DNA of 64,000 bases from Ignavibacteria bacterium (GTDB taxonomy: Bacteria > Bacteroidota > Ignavibacteria > Kapaibacteriales > Kapaibacteriaceae): positions 143,139 to 207,138 of the forward strand of contig JACPPD010000004.1 in the NCBI GenBank assembly GCA_016191145.1, written 5' to 3'. This document shows, piece after piece, positions 9,775 to 19,935 of this stretch; the first letter of the stretch is position 1; each line of letters starts with the position of its first letter. Both the position numbers and the translations under genes were made by a program. The notes under the pieces were generated by a model, which saw nothing but the letters and a program-made list of their open reading frames with translations, did not search any database and was not told the DNA's origin.

Positions 9775-10782
9775 ATGAAGGCATTAAAGTGGGTTATTAT
9801 CATCCTCGCTATTATCGTTGCATTGGCTGCAGTCATCGGATTCATGCTGCCGAGATACGTGCACGTAGAACGGTCGAAGTCAATAAAAGGAGACCAGGTA
9901 ACGATATTCAATTTAATTAGCAGTCCTCAGGAGTTCCAAAAATGGTCGCCATGGAGACAGTTAGACACCTCCGCCGCTGTCAGCTTTTTTGGTCCGCCCG
10001 CTGGGAAAGGGGCGGGTTTTACGTGGACGAGTGCCGATCCCGACGTGAGCTATGGAACATGGACAATCGTTGAAGCTCACGCTCCGGCTCACGTAGCTGT
10101 CGACCTCAGATGGGAGAATATGGATGCTTCGAAGGTCGGTTTCCTGCTTTCGCCCGAAGCCGATGGAACGCTGGTTAAGTGGACAATGGATGCCGACATG
10201 GGCTGGGGTCCGTTTGGCCGTTTTATTGGTCTGATGATGGAAGGATTTCTTGCGCCCGACTATGAGAAGGGGCTCAGAAATCTTGACAGCGTTGTTACAA
10301 CAATGCCGAAAGGACACGTTGCTAAAATTGAAATACTTGATTTCCCCGGTGGTTATTTTCTTGGCATTACCGACACAGCAAACATTGCGGAAATAGGCAA
10401 CGTTCTTGGTCCGTTATACGGCGAGGTAATGGCTCACATGCAGAAAAACAACATTCGAATGTCTGGCGCTCCTATTTCTGTGTATCAGAGCTACGATGTA
10501 CACTCAGGTATCACCATACTTCAGGCTGGTATGCCAGTAATGAAAAGAGAAAATGGCAGCGGGCGTGTCGGTTGCTTTGAACTTCACCGAGGGACAGTGA
10601 TCGCAGCAGACTTTTACGGGCCATACAAAGACCTTCCAAGTGCCTACCGTGCCATTCAAGATTTTGCACAAGCCAATGGTAAGAAGCTTATTGGATCGCC
10701 ATGGGAGTCGTATATGACCGACCCGGGAATGCAGACCGATCCGGAAAAAGTTTTAACACAAGTGTATTGGCCGACCGAATAA
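9775..10782 (+). CDS. SRPBCC-domain protein with C-terminal GyrI-like effector-binding domain, membrane-anchored
   Basis: This is a 335-aa protein. Residues ~5-27 are one hydrophobic helix, an N-terminal anchor or uncleaved signal. Residues ~30-175 look like a SRPBCC/polyketide-cyclase-type fold (FNLISSPQEFQKWSPWRQLD, then beta strands with a conserved W and a long C-terminal helix). Residues ~185-335 look like a GyrI-like small-molecule-binding domain (an early FPGGYFLGI strand, then GTVIAADFYGPYKDLPSAYRAIQ, ending ESYMTDPG). Such fusions are known in many bacteria, but their ligand is usually unknown. It lies 17 bp after the second giant gene and 7 bp before the next one, so it belongs to the same transcript. 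A ligand-binding or sensing role is an inference from the fold. Confidence 0.8.
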   Translation: MKALKWVIIILAIIVALAAVIGFMLPRYVHVERSKSIKGDQVTIFNLISSPQEFQKWSPWRQLDTSAAVSFFGPPAGKGAGFTWTSADPDVSYGTWTIVEAHAPAHVAVDLRWENMDASKVGFLLSPEADGTLVKWTMDADMGWGPFGRFIGLMMEGFLAPDYEKGLRNLDSVVTTMPKGHVAKIEILDFPGGYFLGITDTANIAEIGNVLGPLYGEVMAHMQKNNIRMSGAPISVYQSYDVHSGITILQAGMPVMKRENGSGRVGCFELHRGTVIAADFYGPYKDLPSAYRAIQDFAQANGKKLIGSPWESYMTDPGMQTDPEKVLTQVYWPTE

Positions 10783-10789
10783 GGTGTGA

Positions 10790-11302
10790 ATGAAAAAAGT
10801 ATTTCTTACCCTCTTCATCCTTGGTGGAATTATTTGGTTGGGAGGGGGCATTGTACGCAACGTTGTTGCATTTGATCTGTTCAACCCGGGCACTCTCGAT
10901 CTCAAATCGGCACACACAGAAGGTATGCGACTGCAGTCGGTGCGTGTCTATGCCCTTATCGGCGGTTGGACATCGGCAGGTTTTTTTGCAGCCATAGTTG
11001 GTGGCCTTATAGCATTCCTTCTCGAACGAAAGGAATGGAAACGTAGAGCCTGGATTGTTATGTCAGCCATACTTTTTTTTATGATCGTCCCAATTCAGCT
11101 TTGGATGATTTGGAAGGATTATCGCCTATGGCAGTTATTCGACGCGTGGTCGGGTATGCCATTAGCGCAGCCTGCAGAAATCATCAGTGTATTTTTGAAT
11201 CGAATACAAGACACCGCTGTGAGTGTTGCAAACGGTTTGTCTTTTTTAATTGCCATTACCATTACCTTGGTTCTAATTTGGAAGCCCCTTGAAAGCAGAT
11301 AA
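10790..11302 (+). CDS. Small four-helix membrane protein, unknown function
   Basis: This 170-aa protein has four hydrophobic segments, at about residues 4-28, 55-78, 87-107 and 140-165, with short charged loops and a basic loop (ERKEWKRR) between helices 2 and 3. It starts at ATG 10790, 7 bp after the SRPBCC gene. No family is recognised. Its position in the run suggests co-transcription with the SRPBCC protein; no function can be assigned. Confidence 0.75.
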   Translation: MKKVFLTLFILGGIIWLGGGIVRNVVAFDLFNPGTLDLKSAHTEGMRLQSVRVYALIGGWTSAGFFAAIVGGLIAFLLERKEWKRRAWIVMSAILFFMIVPIQLWMIWKDYRLWQLFDAWSGMPLAQPAEIISVFLNRIQDTAVSVANGLSFLIAITITLVLIWKPLESR

Positions 11303-11591
11303 ATTGTTAGACGAACTTGTTGCGCTCGCCAGGGACAGAGATTACGAAGTAAAAAGAGAAATCGGATCGTTTCGGGGCGGGGCATGTGTTGTACGCGAGC
11401 GTCAGCTGATACTCGTAAACAAGTCCATGCCATTGGAAGCAGTCTGTGTAGTTCTTGCACGCGCACTCGTAAAGATTGGCGTCGAAGATACTTTCCTCAA
11501 ACCTGCAGTGCGCGACATCATCGACAGGGAGCGTATGTGGTTGGATCAGCATCCCGAGGTTACATTCGAACCTGAACCTAAAACTGCATGA
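11289..11591 (+). CDS. Small hypothetical protein upstream of era
   Basis: This protein of about 100 aa uses a TTG start that overlaps the preceding stop by 14 bases, and its own stop overlaps the era start (ATGA). It is soluble and mixed alpha/beta, with LLDELVALARDRDYEV at the start and a basic-acidic helix toward the end (DIIDRERMWLDQHPEV). A single Cys lies near residue 32 and another near residue 50. No motif is recognised. Tight overlaps on both sides argue that it is a real, translationally coupled gene rather than a chance frame. Confidence 0.65.
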   Translation: MKADKLLDELVALARDRDYEVKREIGSFRGGACVVRERQLILVNKSMPLEAVCVVLARALVKIGVEDTFLKPAVRDIIDRERMWLDQHPEVTFEPEPKTA

Positions 11592-12487
11592 CGCACTGCG
11601 GACACGTAGCAATTATTGGCCGACCCAACGGCGGCAAGTCAACCTTGCTGAACACCATTCTTCAGCAGCACATCAGCATCGTTACCAACAAGCCGCAAAC
11701 AACACGCAAACGCGTTCTTGGCATTTTTACCGACGATCAGGCGCAAATCATTTTTATTGATACGCCAGGTTTGCTGAAGCCGCGATACATGCTTCAGCGC
11801 GCCATGATGGGATACGTTTCGGAAACATTGTCTGAAGTTGATGTTGTATGCGTTGTCGTCGACGCCAGCCGTGCCGTCGAGCACGGCACAATTCTCGATC
11901 CAACATTCGTAAATGTTATTAAGAATGAAGTTGCCGGAGACAAACCCGTAGTGCTGGTTCTGAATAAAATGGACGCAGTTCCGGTAAAGAAGGAAATACT
12001 GCCATTAATCGAAGAAGCAAGACACAGCGGACTCTTTGTGAAATCTGTTGCCATTAGCGCTTTGGAGAACAAGGAAGTCGACGATCTTGTAGACGTTATC
12101 AGGCAGTATATCCCAGAAGGTGACTTTATTTACGATCAGGAACAGCTTAGCACACTGCCGGAACGCTTCTTTGTTGCAGAGCTCATCCGCGAGGTGATTT
12201 ATCGGCGATACGAACAAGAAATTCCGTACGCTACAGACGTGAACATCATAGAATTCAAGGAACGTGAAAATGGAAAGTGGCAGATTTCGGCAGATATAAC
12301 CGTGGAGCGAGAAACCCAAAAGCCAATACTGATAGGCAAGGGAGGAGAAGCTCTGAAGCAGGTTGGCAAGGAAGCCCGTCGGGCTATCGAAACCCACCTT
12401 AATCAAAAAATTAGTTTAGAGTTGTTCGTAAAAGTCAGAAAGGATTGGAGGGAAAGTCGGGCTCAGCTAAAGAATTTAGGGTATTAA
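11588..12487 (+). CDS. era: GTPase Era, 16S rRNA maturation factor
   Basis: Era binds GTP and the 3' end of 16S rRNA during small-subunit assembly. The 299-aa length is normal. G1 is GRPNGGKS at residues 11-18; the usual Val before the second Gly is Gly here, but the GxxxxGKS pattern is intact. Switch regions include PQTTR; G3 is DTPG at 58-61 and G4 is NKMD at 126-129. The C-terminal KH domain carries the IGKGG loop (near residue 245). ATG overlaps the preceding stop as ATGA. Confidence 0.97.
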   Translation: MTHCGHVAIIGRPNGGKSTLLNTILQQHISIVTNKPQTTRKRVLGIFTDDQAQIIFIDTPGLLKPRYMLQRAMMGYVSETLSEVDVVCVVVDASRAVEHGTILDPTFVNVIKNEVAGDKPVVLVLNKMDAVPVKKEILPLIEEARHSGLFVKSVAISALENKEVDDLVDVIRQYIPEGDFIYDQEQLSTLPERFFVAELIREVIYRRYEQEIPYATDVNIIEFKERENGKWQISADITVERETQKPILIGKGGEALKQVGKEARRAIETHLNQKISLELFVKVRKDWRESRAQLKNLGY

Positions 12488-12547
12488 CATCCGGCCTTGA
12501 TTTCAACAAACTCCGGCTTCGGATTGTAGAGAGTAAATTTGCAGGCT

Positions 12548-13285
12548 ATGCACCTTCCCATTCTCGTAGTTATCATGTTCATCGTATACGGCTGCTCTAC
12601 GTCCGATGAGGTCAAAAAGTCCAGGACAGTCGACGACACCTATGCTGCCGCCATCGAAGCGTTCGAGGATGAGGATTGGCTTGAAGCGCAGACACAGTTT
12701 GATATTATCAAGCTGCAGTTCCCTGCAAGTCAGTATGCCGACGATGCCCAGTATTATCTGGCGGAAATAAATTTCAAACGCGGAGAGTTTATTCTGGCTG
12801 CGTTTAATTACAGCGTCATTCGCCGATCATTCCCCACCAGTGAGTATGCACGGCAATCGACGTTCAAGGTGGGCGCCTGTTACGAGGAACTCGCACTGCC
12901 AGCAGACCGCGATCAGGAATACACCAGGAAGGCCGTTGCCGCATATACGGACTTTAAGGCAATCTATCCTATGGACTCGCTGGCGCCGGTAGCAGGAGAC
13001 AAGATCCATGAGTTGCGCGGACGTTTGGCTGAGCGTTACATCATAATAGCTGAGCACTATGAACGGACTAACAGTCGTAAGTCGGCATTAGTTTACTACG
13101 ACGCTGTAATTTCAGAATATCCCGATACAAAATATTATGAACAAGCGCTCGTGCAGAAGCTTCGCATCTTGTATGGGACGGCGATGATCGACGATGCAAG
13201 AGGCGTGATTGCACTCTACCGAAGAACAGTTAAGGACCCGCAGTTGAAGGCGGAAGTCGATAATATGGAAAGGAATTTGCCGTGA
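12548..13285 (+). CDS. bamD: Outer membrane assembly lipoprotein BamD
   Basis: BamD is the essential lipoprotein of the BAM complex, which inserts beta-barrels into the outer membrane. The start chosen is ATG 12548, which gives a short lipoprotein signal ending VYGC (lipid Cys16); a TTG three codons earlier is less likely. The 245-aa mature protein consists of TPR-like helical repeats (AIEAFEDEDWLEAQTQFDII, then AQYYLAEINFKRGEF, then a final SALVYYDAVISEYPDTKYYEQAL unit), typical of BamD/YfiO. Its stop overlaps the next gene's GTG start. Confidence 0.93.
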   Translation: MHLPILVVIMFIVYGCSTSDEVKKSRTVDDTYAAAIEAFEDEDWLEAQTQFDIIKLQFPASQYADDAQYYLAEINFKRGEFILAAFNYSVIRRSFPTSEYARQSTFKVGACYEELALPADRDQEYTRKAVAAYTDFKAIYPMDSLAPVAGDKIHELRGRLAERYIIIAEHYERTNSRKSALVYYDAVISEYPDTKYYEQALVQKLRILYGTAMIDDARGVIALYRRTVKDPQLKAEVDNMERNLP

Positions 13286-13773
13286 CAATAAAACATCCGC
13301 AGGACTCGCAAGTTGTGATGACGGAGCTCGTTCTGCCAAACGATACCAATCAGCTTGGCAACCTGTTGGGCGGACGTCTAATGCACTGGGTTGATATTGC
13401 CGCAGCCCTCGTGGCGCAGAAGCACAGCGGCAAGGTTTGTGTAACGGCATCAGTGGATGAAATATCGTTCAACGAACCGATTCGGCTTGGCCACGTTGTT
13501 TACATCAAAGCCATCATCACGAGAGCATTTACAACTTCGATGGAGATCTTCGTTGAAGTGGAACGCGAAGATCCGCTGCACGGCGCCCGCGCTCACACAT
13601 CGAAGGCATACTTGACATTTGTTGCTATTGATCAGTACGGCAAGCCCCTTCCCGCACCTCCGGTGGAGCCCGTTACTCTCGAAGAAAAAAACCGCTATGA
13701 GGAAGCAGCGCTCCGGCGGGAAGCACGGTTGAAACATCGGCAGATGATGACTGCACGCACAACGCCAAAGTAA
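13282..13773 (+). CDS. Hotdog-fold acyl-CoA thioesterase
   Basis: This is a 163-aa protein of the cytosolic acyl-CoA thioesterase (YciA/BACH-like) family. Recognisable pieces are the early strand VVMTELVLPNDTNQLGNLLGG, the hotdog helix with RLMHWVDIAAALVAQKHSG, and the following VDEISFNEPIRLGHVVYIKA core. A Lys/Arg-rich C-terminal helix extends beyond the fold. The GTG start overlaps the bamD stop (GTGA), which implies coupled translation. The enzyme would hydrolyse acyl-CoA to free acid and CoA; chain-length preference cannot be read from the sequence. Confidence 0.9.
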   Translation: MTIKHPQDSQVVMTELVLPNDTNQLGNLLGGRLMHWVDIAAALVAQKHSGKVCVTASVDEISFNEPIRLGHVVYIKAIITRAFTTSMEIFVEVEREDPLHGARAHTSKAYLTFVAIDQYGKPLPAPPVEPVTLEEKNRYEEAALRREARLKHRQMMTARTTPK

Positions 13774-13788
13774 TCCAATCAGGCAAGA

Positions 13789-15069
13789 ATGAAGTTAGTA
13801 ACCTTAGTTATTGTAGCAGCCTTGCTAGCACCTTGGACGGAACTGGCAGCATCAGATGCAAGTTTGCGGTTTATCAGAAGCTATGGCGCTGATAATGAAC
13901 AGTTGCCACCTGTCGTCTTAATTTCTGAAGGGGCTTTGCCAGAAATTTCCGCCAGTGCCTATGCAACTGTAGAATTTGATATTCAGTCGCCAGTGATTCC
14001 GAATTTGTATGCGAGACTGATCCATTGTTCTGCTGACTGGAACGATGATGGCAATTCGTTCCTTACCGACATTACAACACGCACAACCATTATTTCCTGG
14101 TCTCTTGCACCGCAGGCGTCAACTTATTACTCCTATCGCGGAAAAATCCGCATTCCCAATCCGCAGATTGCAATTCGATTCAGTGGCAATTGGAAGGTAA
14201 AAGTGTTCGACATGGACACAGATGAACTTCTGGGAGAAACCAGGATATTCGCAGTTGATTATAAGGCTCGAACTGATTTTAATTTCATGACGGATTTCTA
14301 TGAGCCTACGGCACGCGTTAGCAGCATTGCTCTTACGCTCGAAGCCGTGGTGTCATCGGAAAGCTCCAGACTGATGGACCCATTTTTACACACGGTTACG
14401 TTTTACCGCAATCACCGCTGGGGAGAACCATTCATTGTGTCTACAAAGTACCTCGATCAGGTAACACCCTATGGCACATCCGGATCGATTGCAGGTATTT
14501 ATCCCGCAGGCAAGGTTTTCCGCATCTCGCGTATTCCTGCACAAAATGAATACCGAGTTCTCGACATGACCAATCTCGGGTTGTTTCCATACACAGGGAA
14601 ACCCGTTAGGCTGCCCCTTTCCGACCTTCGCAGAAATGGTTCGTTCTTTGAACAAGCCAACGATGGCGCAATGATTACAGCGATGGTGCAGCCTTTAGAC
14701 GATATTTACGTGCCCGTTGAATTCTTGCTCGATCCTCAGCCAGGATCGCCTTCTGTGAACGATGTGTTCATTGCAGGATCGTTTAACAACTGGACGCTTG
14801 ACCGTTCGTGGATGATGTCTTACGACGAAAAATTGCGCCTGTACCGCCTTCGGCAATGGGTTCGAAGGGGCAGACACAACTATCTCTATGCCACTGGCTC
14901 GTTAAATATCGACGACGGCACAATACACGATATTTCGTTTGAGGAATTTGAGGGCAACACTGCTTCCAACACCAATAGCTACATTGCATTCGTTTACTAT
15001 CGGGTGCTGGATTATGGCGGGTACGACGCAATTATTTCTGTCGCTGCGTCGAATATTTACAAGAGATGA
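13789..15069 (+). CDS. Type IX secretion system plug protein (DUF5103 family)
   Basis: This is a 426-aa protein with a cleavable signal peptide (MKLVTLVIVAALLAPWTELAAS). The hallmark RLIHCSADWND segment of the DUF5103 family lies near residue 81, followed by beta strands. The C-terminal domain carries an AGSFNNW motif, like the glycogen-binding/early-set fold. Members of this family plug the SprA translocon of the type IX secretion system on its periplasmic side, so the gene predicts that the organism secretes proteins by T9SS. That fits the T9SS-like C-terminal domains on the genes near 18.7-20.8 kb. It lies between the thioesterase and ruvB in one co-directional run. Confidence 0.87.
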   Translation: MKLVTLVIVAALLAPWTELAASDASLRFIRSYGADNEQLPPVVLISEGALPEISASAYATVEFDIQSPVIPNLYARLIHCSADWNDDGNSFLTDITTRTTIISWSLAPQASTYYSYRGKIRIPNPQIAIRFSGNWKVKVFDMDTDELLGETRIFAVDYKARTDFNFMTDFYEPTARVSSIALTLEAVVSSESSRLMDPFLHTVTFYRNHRWGEPFIVSTKYLDQVTPYGTSGSIAGIYPAGKVFRISRIPAQNEYRVLDMTNLGLFPYTGKPVRLPLSDLRRNGSFFEQANDGAMITAMVQPLDDIYVPVEFLLDPQPGSPSVNDVFIAGSFNNWTLDRSWMMSYDEKLRLYRLRQWVRRGRHNYLYATGSLNIDDGTIHDISFEEFEGNTASNTNSYIAFVYYRVLDYGGYDAIISVAASNIYKR

Positions 15070-15081
15070 ATTTATCAATAC

Positions 15082-16107
15082 GTGAACGACCGACGCACCA
15101 TATCGGGTGAACGAGCAGACGACGATATCGACTCGCCTCTGAGACCACCGACATTCGACGAGTTTACTGGTCAGGCAAAGATTGTCGACAATCTAAAAAT
15201 ATTTATTTCTGCCGCAAGAACCCGCGGTGAATCGCTCGACCATGTATTGCTTACCGGTCCACCAGGCTTGGGCAAGACAACTCTCTCACACATTATAGCA
15301 CGCGAGATGGGCGCCAAGCTTACGCTCTCAAGCGGACCAGTATTGGAAAAGGCCGGAGACCTTGCTGGCTTGCTGACAAGTTTGGAGGAAGGCGACATTC
15401 TCTTTATTGATGAAATTCACCGACTGTCGCCAATCGTCGAAGAATACCTGTACTCTGCAATGGAAGACTTCAGGCTCGACATCATGATCGACTCCGGTCC
15501 GGCTGCCCGCAGCATACAACTGAGCATCCCACCATTTACTCTCATTGGTGCAACAACACGTCAGGGATTGTTAACGGCTCCTCTGCGTTCGCGTTTTGGA
15601 ATTTCCAATCGCCTGGACTACTACAATGCCGACGAGCTAACTCGCGTTGTTAAGCGCAGCGCACGAATCATTGATGCCGCAATAGCTGATGAGGGAGCAG
15701 TTGAAATTGCGCGCCGTTCTCGAGGAACACCGCGTATTGCAAACAGATTGCTTAGGCGCACCCGAGATTTCGCTGAAGTGAAAGGTACTGGAGTTATAAC
15801 TCTTGAAATTGCAAAAACTGCGTTACAGGCGCTCGAAGTTGACGGATACGGTCTCGACGAGATGGACACTCGTATCATCCTCAGCATCATTGAAAAATTT
15901 GGCGGCGGACCAGTAGGGCTATCAACGATTGCCGTTGGCGTGGGTGAAGACCCGGGGACGCTCGAAGAAGTTTACGAACCATTTCTTATTCAGCAAGGGT
16001 TTATTCAGCGCACTCCGAGAGGACGCATTGCAACACCTCTTGCGTACAGGCATTTTGGAATCACACCGCCTTCGCCACCAACTCCACTATTCGATCGGGA
16101 ACCATGA
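15082..16107 (+). CDS. ruvB: Holliday junction branch migration ATPase RuvB
   Basis: RuvB is the hexameric AAA+ motor of the RuvAB complex in recombination repair. The 341-aa length is usual. Walker A is GPPGLGKT at residues 59-66 and Walker B is DEIH at 110-113. The sensor region includes [21 protein letters not shown], and the C-terminal winged helix carries TPRGR. The start is GTG 15082; the nearby ATG at 15066 is in another frame. Its stop overlaps the next ATG (ATGA). ruvA and ruvC are not in the window. Confidence 0.97.
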   Translation: MNDRRTISGERADDDIDSPLRPPTFDEFTGQAKIVDNLKIFISAARTRGESLDHVLLTGPPGLGKTTLSHIIAREMGAKLTLSSGPVLEKAGDLAGLLTSLEEGDILFIDEIHRLSPIVEEYLYSAMEDFRLDIMIDSGPAARSIQLSIPPFTLIGATTRQGLLTAPLRSRFGISNRLDYYNADELTRVVKRSARIIDAAIADEGAVEIARRSRGTPRIANRLLRRTRDFAEVKGTGVITLEIAKTALQALEVDGYGLDEMDTRIILSIIEKFGGGPVGLSTIAVGVGEDPGTLEEVYEPFLIQQGFIQRTPRGRIATPLAYRHFGITPPSPPTPLFDREP

Positions 16108-16913
16108 AGATGCAAAACTTTTTTATCCTCTCTGTTTCTCTTATCGTTTCCATTACCGCTCATGCGCAGCATCAACAACATGCTGCAAAGGAGTCTCTGT
16201 TAGGAAAACCTACAAGACTTGTAATGAGCTGTAAGGACATTATTAAGTCAATGTCGTGGTGGACAAAACTCGGATTCAATCCAGCACCTGGGATACCTAT
16301 ACATCCCGATTCAGCACTGTCGCTGACTGACGGACAGATAATAATAACCTTAGTTAAGGAATCCTTACCTTCACCAATTTTGATGTTCAGCAGTTCTCGC
16401 ATTAAGGATTTGAGGGACACCTTGGCAGCGAATAACATTAACACAACTTTCGATTTAAAAGGTCCATCGTTGGGCGAGGTTCGGCTTCTTTCACCCAATG
16501 GTGTATACATTGCCGTACGTCCGGTTACTGATGAGCCTTTCAGACCTGTATCGGGCGACAGCAACATTATTTGCGGTAAGGTCACTGAGTTTTCGATAGG
16601 CACCAGCTATCTGAAAAAAGAAAGAGAGTACTGGGAGCACCTTGGGTTTACCGTTAAGCGCACTGCCACAATTCCCTATCCGTATGCGTTGATGATGGAT
16701 GGGAACATTGTTATTGGACTGCATGAAAACCGCGACATACCAACGCTGACCATCACTTACTTTGCCGAAGACATGGTTGATCGCATCGACCGTCTGCACA
16801 AGTCCGGAGTCGAAATCACCGAAGAACTTTCTGATCCGTCCGGCAAGATGGCTAACGGCAGGGCAATTAGCCCCGACGGGCAGATTGTATTTTTATTTAA
16901 TGGAAGCCAATAG
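16104..16913 (+). CDS. Exported VOC (glyoxalase/bleomycin-resistance fold) family protein
   Basis: The 269-aa protein begins with a signal peptide ending SITAHAQ. Two VOC-type modules follow: one from about residue 38 ([22 protein letters not shown]) and another from about residue 155 ([23 protein letters not shown]). A late strand near residue 222 reads [11 protein letters not shown]. The canonical metal ligands are not clearly conserved, so catalytic activity is uncertain. Export of a VOC protein is less usual than a cytosolic location. The start overlaps ruvB (ATGA) and proS follows after 18 bp. Confidence 0.8.
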   Translation: MKMQNFFILSVSLIVSITAHAQHQQHAAKESLLGKPTRLVMSCKDIIKSMSWWTKLGFNPAPGIPIHPDSALSLTDGQIIITLVKESLPSPILMFSSSRIKDLRDTLAANNINTTFDLKGPSLGEVRLLSPNGVYIAVRPVTDEPFRPVSGDSNIICGKVTEFSIGTSYLKKEREYWEHLGFTVKRTATIPYPYALMMDGNIVIGLHENRDIPTLTITYFAEDMVDRIDRLHKSGVEITEELSDPSGKMANGRAISPDGQIVFLFNGSQ

Positions 16914-16931
16914 CCCACATATACATTACAC

Positions 16932-18398
16932 ATGGCAAAAGACATCACCTCTCGTTCCCAGGATTACTCTCAGTGGTACATTGATATCGTGCTGAAAACC
17001 GGACTCGCTGATTATTCAGCAGTAAAGGGATGCATGATCATAAAACCATATGGGTTTGCCATTTGGGAACTAATGCACGATGCATTGGACAAAATGTTCA
17101 AGGACACAGGGCATGTAAACGCCTACTTCCCATTGTTCATACCAAAGAGTTTCCTGAGCAAAGAAGCTGCACACATCGAGGGGTTTGCAAAGGAATGCGC
17201 AGTGGTAACGCACTATCGGCTTAAGAATGCCGACGATGGTTCGGGCGTTATCGTAGATCCCGAAGCGAAGCTCGAAGAGGAGCTCATTGTGCGTCCAACG
17301 AGTGAAACCATCATCTGGGACGCCTACCGGGGGTGGATTCAATCGTATCGTGATTTGCCCCTTCTCATCAACCAGTGGGCTAACGTTGTTCGGTGGGAAA
17401 TGAGAACACGCCTATTCCTTAGGACGGCGGAATTTTTATGGCAGGAAGGGCATACGGCTCACGCAACACGCCAAGAAGCGGAAGCCGAGACACTAACGAT
17501 GTTGAATATCTATGAACGCTTTGCTGTCGAGTGGATGTCCCTCCCTGTTTTGAAAGGCGTAAAAACAGAAAATGAGCGATTCGCCGGAGCAGTAGATACA
17601 TACTGTATTGAAGCGTTGATGCAGGATGGTAAGGCTCTGCAAGCCGGTACAAGCCATTTCCTGGGACAGAACTTTGCAAAAGCATTCGAAGTACAGTTTA
17701 GCACTAAGGACAATACGCTGGAATATGTGTGGGCAACTTCGTGGGGCGTGAGTACCCGTCTGATGGGTGCTCTCGTTATGGCTCATTCAGACGACGACGG
17801 TCTTGTCCTGCCTCCAAAACTTGCTCCAACGCAAGTGGTAATAGTGCCAATTCCAAAGCTCCTCCCAGAACTCGACGAGGCAATTGGAAAATTGGAGAAG
17901 GAGTTAAAGGGGCTGGGTATCCGCGTTAAGGTAGACAAGGACGACCAGAACCGTCCCGGCTTCAAGTTTGCTGAATATGAAAAACTCGGCATCCCCGTTC
18001 GAATAGCCATTGGCGCTCGTGATCTTGCGGCGGGAACAATCGAAGTTGCACGTAGGGACACAAAGGAAAAAACAAATATTCCTCTCGACGGAATTGCTAA
18101 CTATATTGATAATCTGTTGGGCGAAATCCAACGAAATCTATATAACCGCGCCCTTATCTTCCGGGAAGAGAACACAACCAGCGTGGATACGTGGCAGGAG
18201 TTTGTAGACGTTATTGAACATAAGGGTGGATTTGTAAGCGCACACTGGGATGGATCTACTGAAACGGAATTGTTAATCAAGGAAGAAACGAAGGCTACGA
18301 TACGGTGCATCCCAATGTCGAACAGCTCTGAGCCTGGCAATTGTATCCGAACAGGCAAGCCGAGCAAACAGCGCGTGTTGTTTGCCGTTGCCTATTGA
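16932..18398 (+). CDS. proS: Prolyl-tRNA synthetase, short (archaeal/eukaryote-like) form
   Basis: The protein charges tRNA-Pro. At 488 aa it matches the short ProRS class that lacks the bacterial INS editing domain. Class II motifs are visible: motif 2 in [26 protein letters not shown], and motif 3 near residue 275 in [31 protein letters not shown]. The HGTP anticodon-binding domain follows (QVVIVPI to [16 protein letters not shown]). A Cys-containing C-terminal tail ends the protein (TIRCIPMS). It is the last gene of the long rightward run that begins at 392. Confidence 0.96.
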   Translation: MAKDITSRSQDYSQWYIDIVLKTGLADYSAVKGCMIIKPYGFAIWELMHDALDKMFKDTGHVNAYFPLFIPKSFLSKEAAHIEGFAKECAVVTHYRLKNADDGSGVIVDPEAKLEEELIVRPTSETIIWDAYRGWIQSYRDLPLLINQWANVVRWEMRTRLFLRTAEFLWQEGHTAHATRQEAEAETLTMLNIYERFAVEWMSLPVLKGVKTENERFAGAVDTYCIEALMQDGKALQAGTSHFLGQNFAKAFEVQFSTKDNTLEYVWATSWGVSTRLMGALVMAHSDDDGLVLPPKLAPTQVVIVPIPKLLPELDEAIGKLEKELKGLGIRVKVDKDDQNRPGFKFAEYEKLGIPVRIAIGARDLAAGTIEVARRDTKEKTNIPLDGIANYIDNLLGEIQRNLYNRALIFREENTTSVDTWQEFVDVIEHKGGFVSAHWDGSTETELLIKEETKATIRCIPMSNSSEPGNCIRTGKPSKQRVLFAVAY

Positions 18399-18740
18399 CG
18401 CATTTTCCATTACAGCGCAATACGGTTTGCGACACTTGAATACATGATTATCCCCTTCATGGTACGACGGATGAGGAGGCATAACCAAGGCAACAAATTC
18501 ACAAATAAAAAATAAAGGAAAACCACCAAGCCCGTAGGGATTTGCTGCAGGGGAATCTGCCGGAAAAAATGTTCAGAGTGGTTTAGGAATGGCTGGAAAT
18601 TAAGTCGACACGCGATGTGCTGCTGAAAATCAACAACGCAGCACCAAAATACACTTGAAATTAATTATCTCACCGCACCGACAATACTCTTCTCGACTAC
18701 TTTGCAAGATGTAGTTGCCGGGGAAGAAACCTTGCGCTCG
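18399..18740. other. Intergenic region, no gene seen
   Basis: This 342-bp AT-rich stretch separates the proS stop from the leftward T9SS-tailed pseudogene, so it lies between convergent genes. I see no convincing frame, tRNA or strong terminator. It marks the left border of the accessory region. Confidence 0.5.
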
Positions 18741-19881
18741 CTATTTCTTCATCAGTGGAATTGCAATATGACAATTGGCAGAAATCAGTTGAACAACATG
18801 AAAGCCTGACGCCAATTCAGTTACACGTAATTGAACAACTGCTGATGATTCCTGATTCTGAACATCGCTTTCAATTCTTGAAAGATCGCCGTCGATAGAA
18901 TAGACATAGGCGCACATTTCACCTTCAACACGACCGTCAAGTTCGACACTATACAAATCAACGCATGGACTTGGCCATGCATTAACAAATGTCAGGGCAG
19001 CCGCATTTCTCTTAATGTTTCCATCACGATTCTGAATAAGCCGTTTCTCCAGTGGCGAATTCCAACCATAGGCTACCAAAATTTTGGTTCCATCAAGCTG
19101 ATTGCAGGATACGTTACCCTGCGTATCAACAGAGTAAATGTTAATGTTACGTGACGCTGACCCTTCCTGTGGTGCAACAGTTATGGAAATATTTGCTGAC
19201 GTTGCTGTTGCTGGGGCAGTAATTGGGACATCCCCACCAGTAATTAAATAATGATCCAAATCTGGATCTGTAACGTTAGCACTCCATGAAACTGTAAAGT
19301 TCGAGGTACACGCATTTTCATTTACAACCAGAGGGTTCGGGGGATTGCTATTGGGTACGCTGGTTGTTGCAATTCGCGCAGGAGGAATTATGTCAGCATT
19401 CTGATTTGCGATTCGCAGCGAGTAGCTACTACCCGACGTTGAAACAATATTAAAGGAAGCCTCAGACTCAATAACCTGTAGTGTCTGCACCGATCTGTTA
19501 GCGACAACATGACTTCCCGGATTTGTTGTCGGGCCCCAGTATCCAGAAGAGCAGTTTTCATGTTGATCACCAAATGTACTACCACCGTAGTGATTCAGAT
19601 TTACATAACCAAGTGGGTTTGCATCCTCCAGAAGCACGATTGCCATTCTGCGGCTCAAACTGGTCATCGGGAAACTGAGCCATAACAATCAGGATTTTCA
19701 GTACGCCATGCGACGTGACGAACGAACCAGTGCCGATAAACTGAATGGGGTTGATAACAGCCGACTGTTGTATAGACACGACGCATCCATCCGGAATAGA
19801 AAATGACGACGGAAGCTGTGCATGGAGTATAGAGAGTGCTGCTAAGTGGATGAACAGAGAAATGATCACGGCAGTTTTCAT
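18741..19881 (-). pseudogene. M6-type secreted metalloprotease remnant with T9SS C-terminal domain (deleted and frameshifted)
   Basis: The first frame starts at ATG 19881 with a signal peptide (MKTAVIISLFIHLAALSILHAQ) and reads to VLKILIVMAQFPDD, which resembles the start of the M6 protease domain. It then loses frame around 19640-19690. A second frame continues to 18741. It begins with LLEDANPLGYVNLNHYGG, which resembles the end of an M6 catalytic region. A beta-sandwich/fibronectin-like stretch follows (IIPPARIATTSVPNSNPP), and it ends in a T9SS type A-like sorting domain (NAWPSPCVDLYSVEL, then VYSIDGDLS, ending ELASGFHVVQLISA). The region that should hold the zinc-binding HExxH motif is missing, so an internal deletion plus frameshift is likely. 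Assignment to M6 is by resemblance of the flanking pieces only. Confidence 0.65.
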
Positions 19882-19935
19882 GATGGTTCTGAAATTATAT
19901 ACAGTTAGAAGTTCTCGTTGTTCAAAATACTTAAA

